64,000 bases of DNA from CAVPXC01 sp963709505 (GTDB lineage Bacteria; Chloroflexota; Anaerolineae; JAAEKA01): positions 182,542 through 246,541 of the forward strand of contig CAVPXC010000002.1 of assembly GCA_963709505.1 (NCBI GenBank), read 5' to 3'. Below the pieces are notes generated by a model that saw only the letters and a program-made list of their open reading frames with translations, was not told the origin of the DNA and made no database searches. Shown piece by piece: positions 63,980 through 64,000 of the stretch. How positions within the stretch are numbered: the first letter of the stretch is position 1; each line of letters opens with the position of its first letter. A program made the translations under genes and the position numbers.

Positions 63980-64000
63980 CCCATAGCGAAAGGATGAAAA

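Overview
The window looks like part of a high-GC Chloroflexota chromosome, most likely of the Anaerolineae/Caldilineae kind. That placement is an inference. It rests on the mix of an XPB helicase with Helicase_C_3-type partner proteins, a SIR2-NTPase-TPR protein, DUF4058, DUF4926, GH94 and GH13 enzymes, TupABC and PotABCD transporters, Thr/Pro-rich lipoproteins, and above all a very high density of palindromic and heptameric repeats. Almost every long gene carries one or more frame changes, including transketolase, transaldolase and carbonic anhydrase. The simplest reading is an incompletely polished assembly. Such genes are annotated here over their full span and described as frameshifted, not as proven pseudogenes.

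Layout. 1-10 kb: an accessory region with a SIR2-STAND-TPR protein, a class I DNA methyltransferase/nuclease, a decayed cassette of RHH-like, HNH and DUF4926 genes, an MNT nucleotidyltransferase and an antitoxin/PIN pair with a stop codon in PIN. 10-12.4 kb (-): a truncated paralogue of the XPB accessory genes. 12.5-19.5 kb (-): the three subunits of an oxamate carbamoyltransferase-like complex (AllG, AllF/FdrA, AllH), split apart by DUF4058, GNAT-Dabb and histidine phosphatase genes and by a mazEF-type pair on the opposite strand. 19.6-19.9 kb: two tRNA-Ser genes. 20-25.8 kb: beta-carbonic anhydrase abutting a 5'-truncated GH94 gene, an SRPBCC protein, a beta-helix-like protein, a ferritin-like/VIT metal transporter and a YiiX-type hydrolase. 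25.8-29.6 kb (-): tkt-rpiB-tal, a non-oxidative pentose phosphate operon. 29.9-33.8 kb: acyltransferase, alpha-amylase lipoprotein, and a HicB-like/nucleotidyltransferase protein.

34.2-40.5 kb holds the most unusual locus. It is a tungstate transport operon (tupB-tupC-tupA) whose binding protein is fused to a sulfite-oxidase-type molybdopterin-binding-like domain that itself appears interrupted by a CXXCH cytochrome c domain. It is followed by a TetR repressor with two palindromic operators, a GntR regulator with a substrate-binding-like sensor domain, and a methyltransferase. 40.6-45.2 kb: a PQQ-like beta-propeller protein, a SET-domain methyltransferase and an EamA exporter. 45.4-49.4 kb (-): a potABCD polyamine transporter. 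49.8-52.1 kb: a helical-repeat protein coupled to an RDD membrane protein. 53.4-59.3 kb (-): a three-gene operon of XPB helicase and two partner proteins, the intact counterpart of the remnant at 10-12.4 kb. 59.6-63.6 kb: aldo/keto reductase, a multi-domain lipoprotein and a zinc alcohol dehydrogenase.

Repeats run through the whole window. There are at least five dispersed palindromic families, several perfect 21-36 bp hairpins, and short tandem heptamers or octamers. Several lie inside reading frames or form protein termini or start/stop codons. Intergenic space is therefore rich in structure while protein-coding gene order is ordinary for the phylum outside the first 10 kb.
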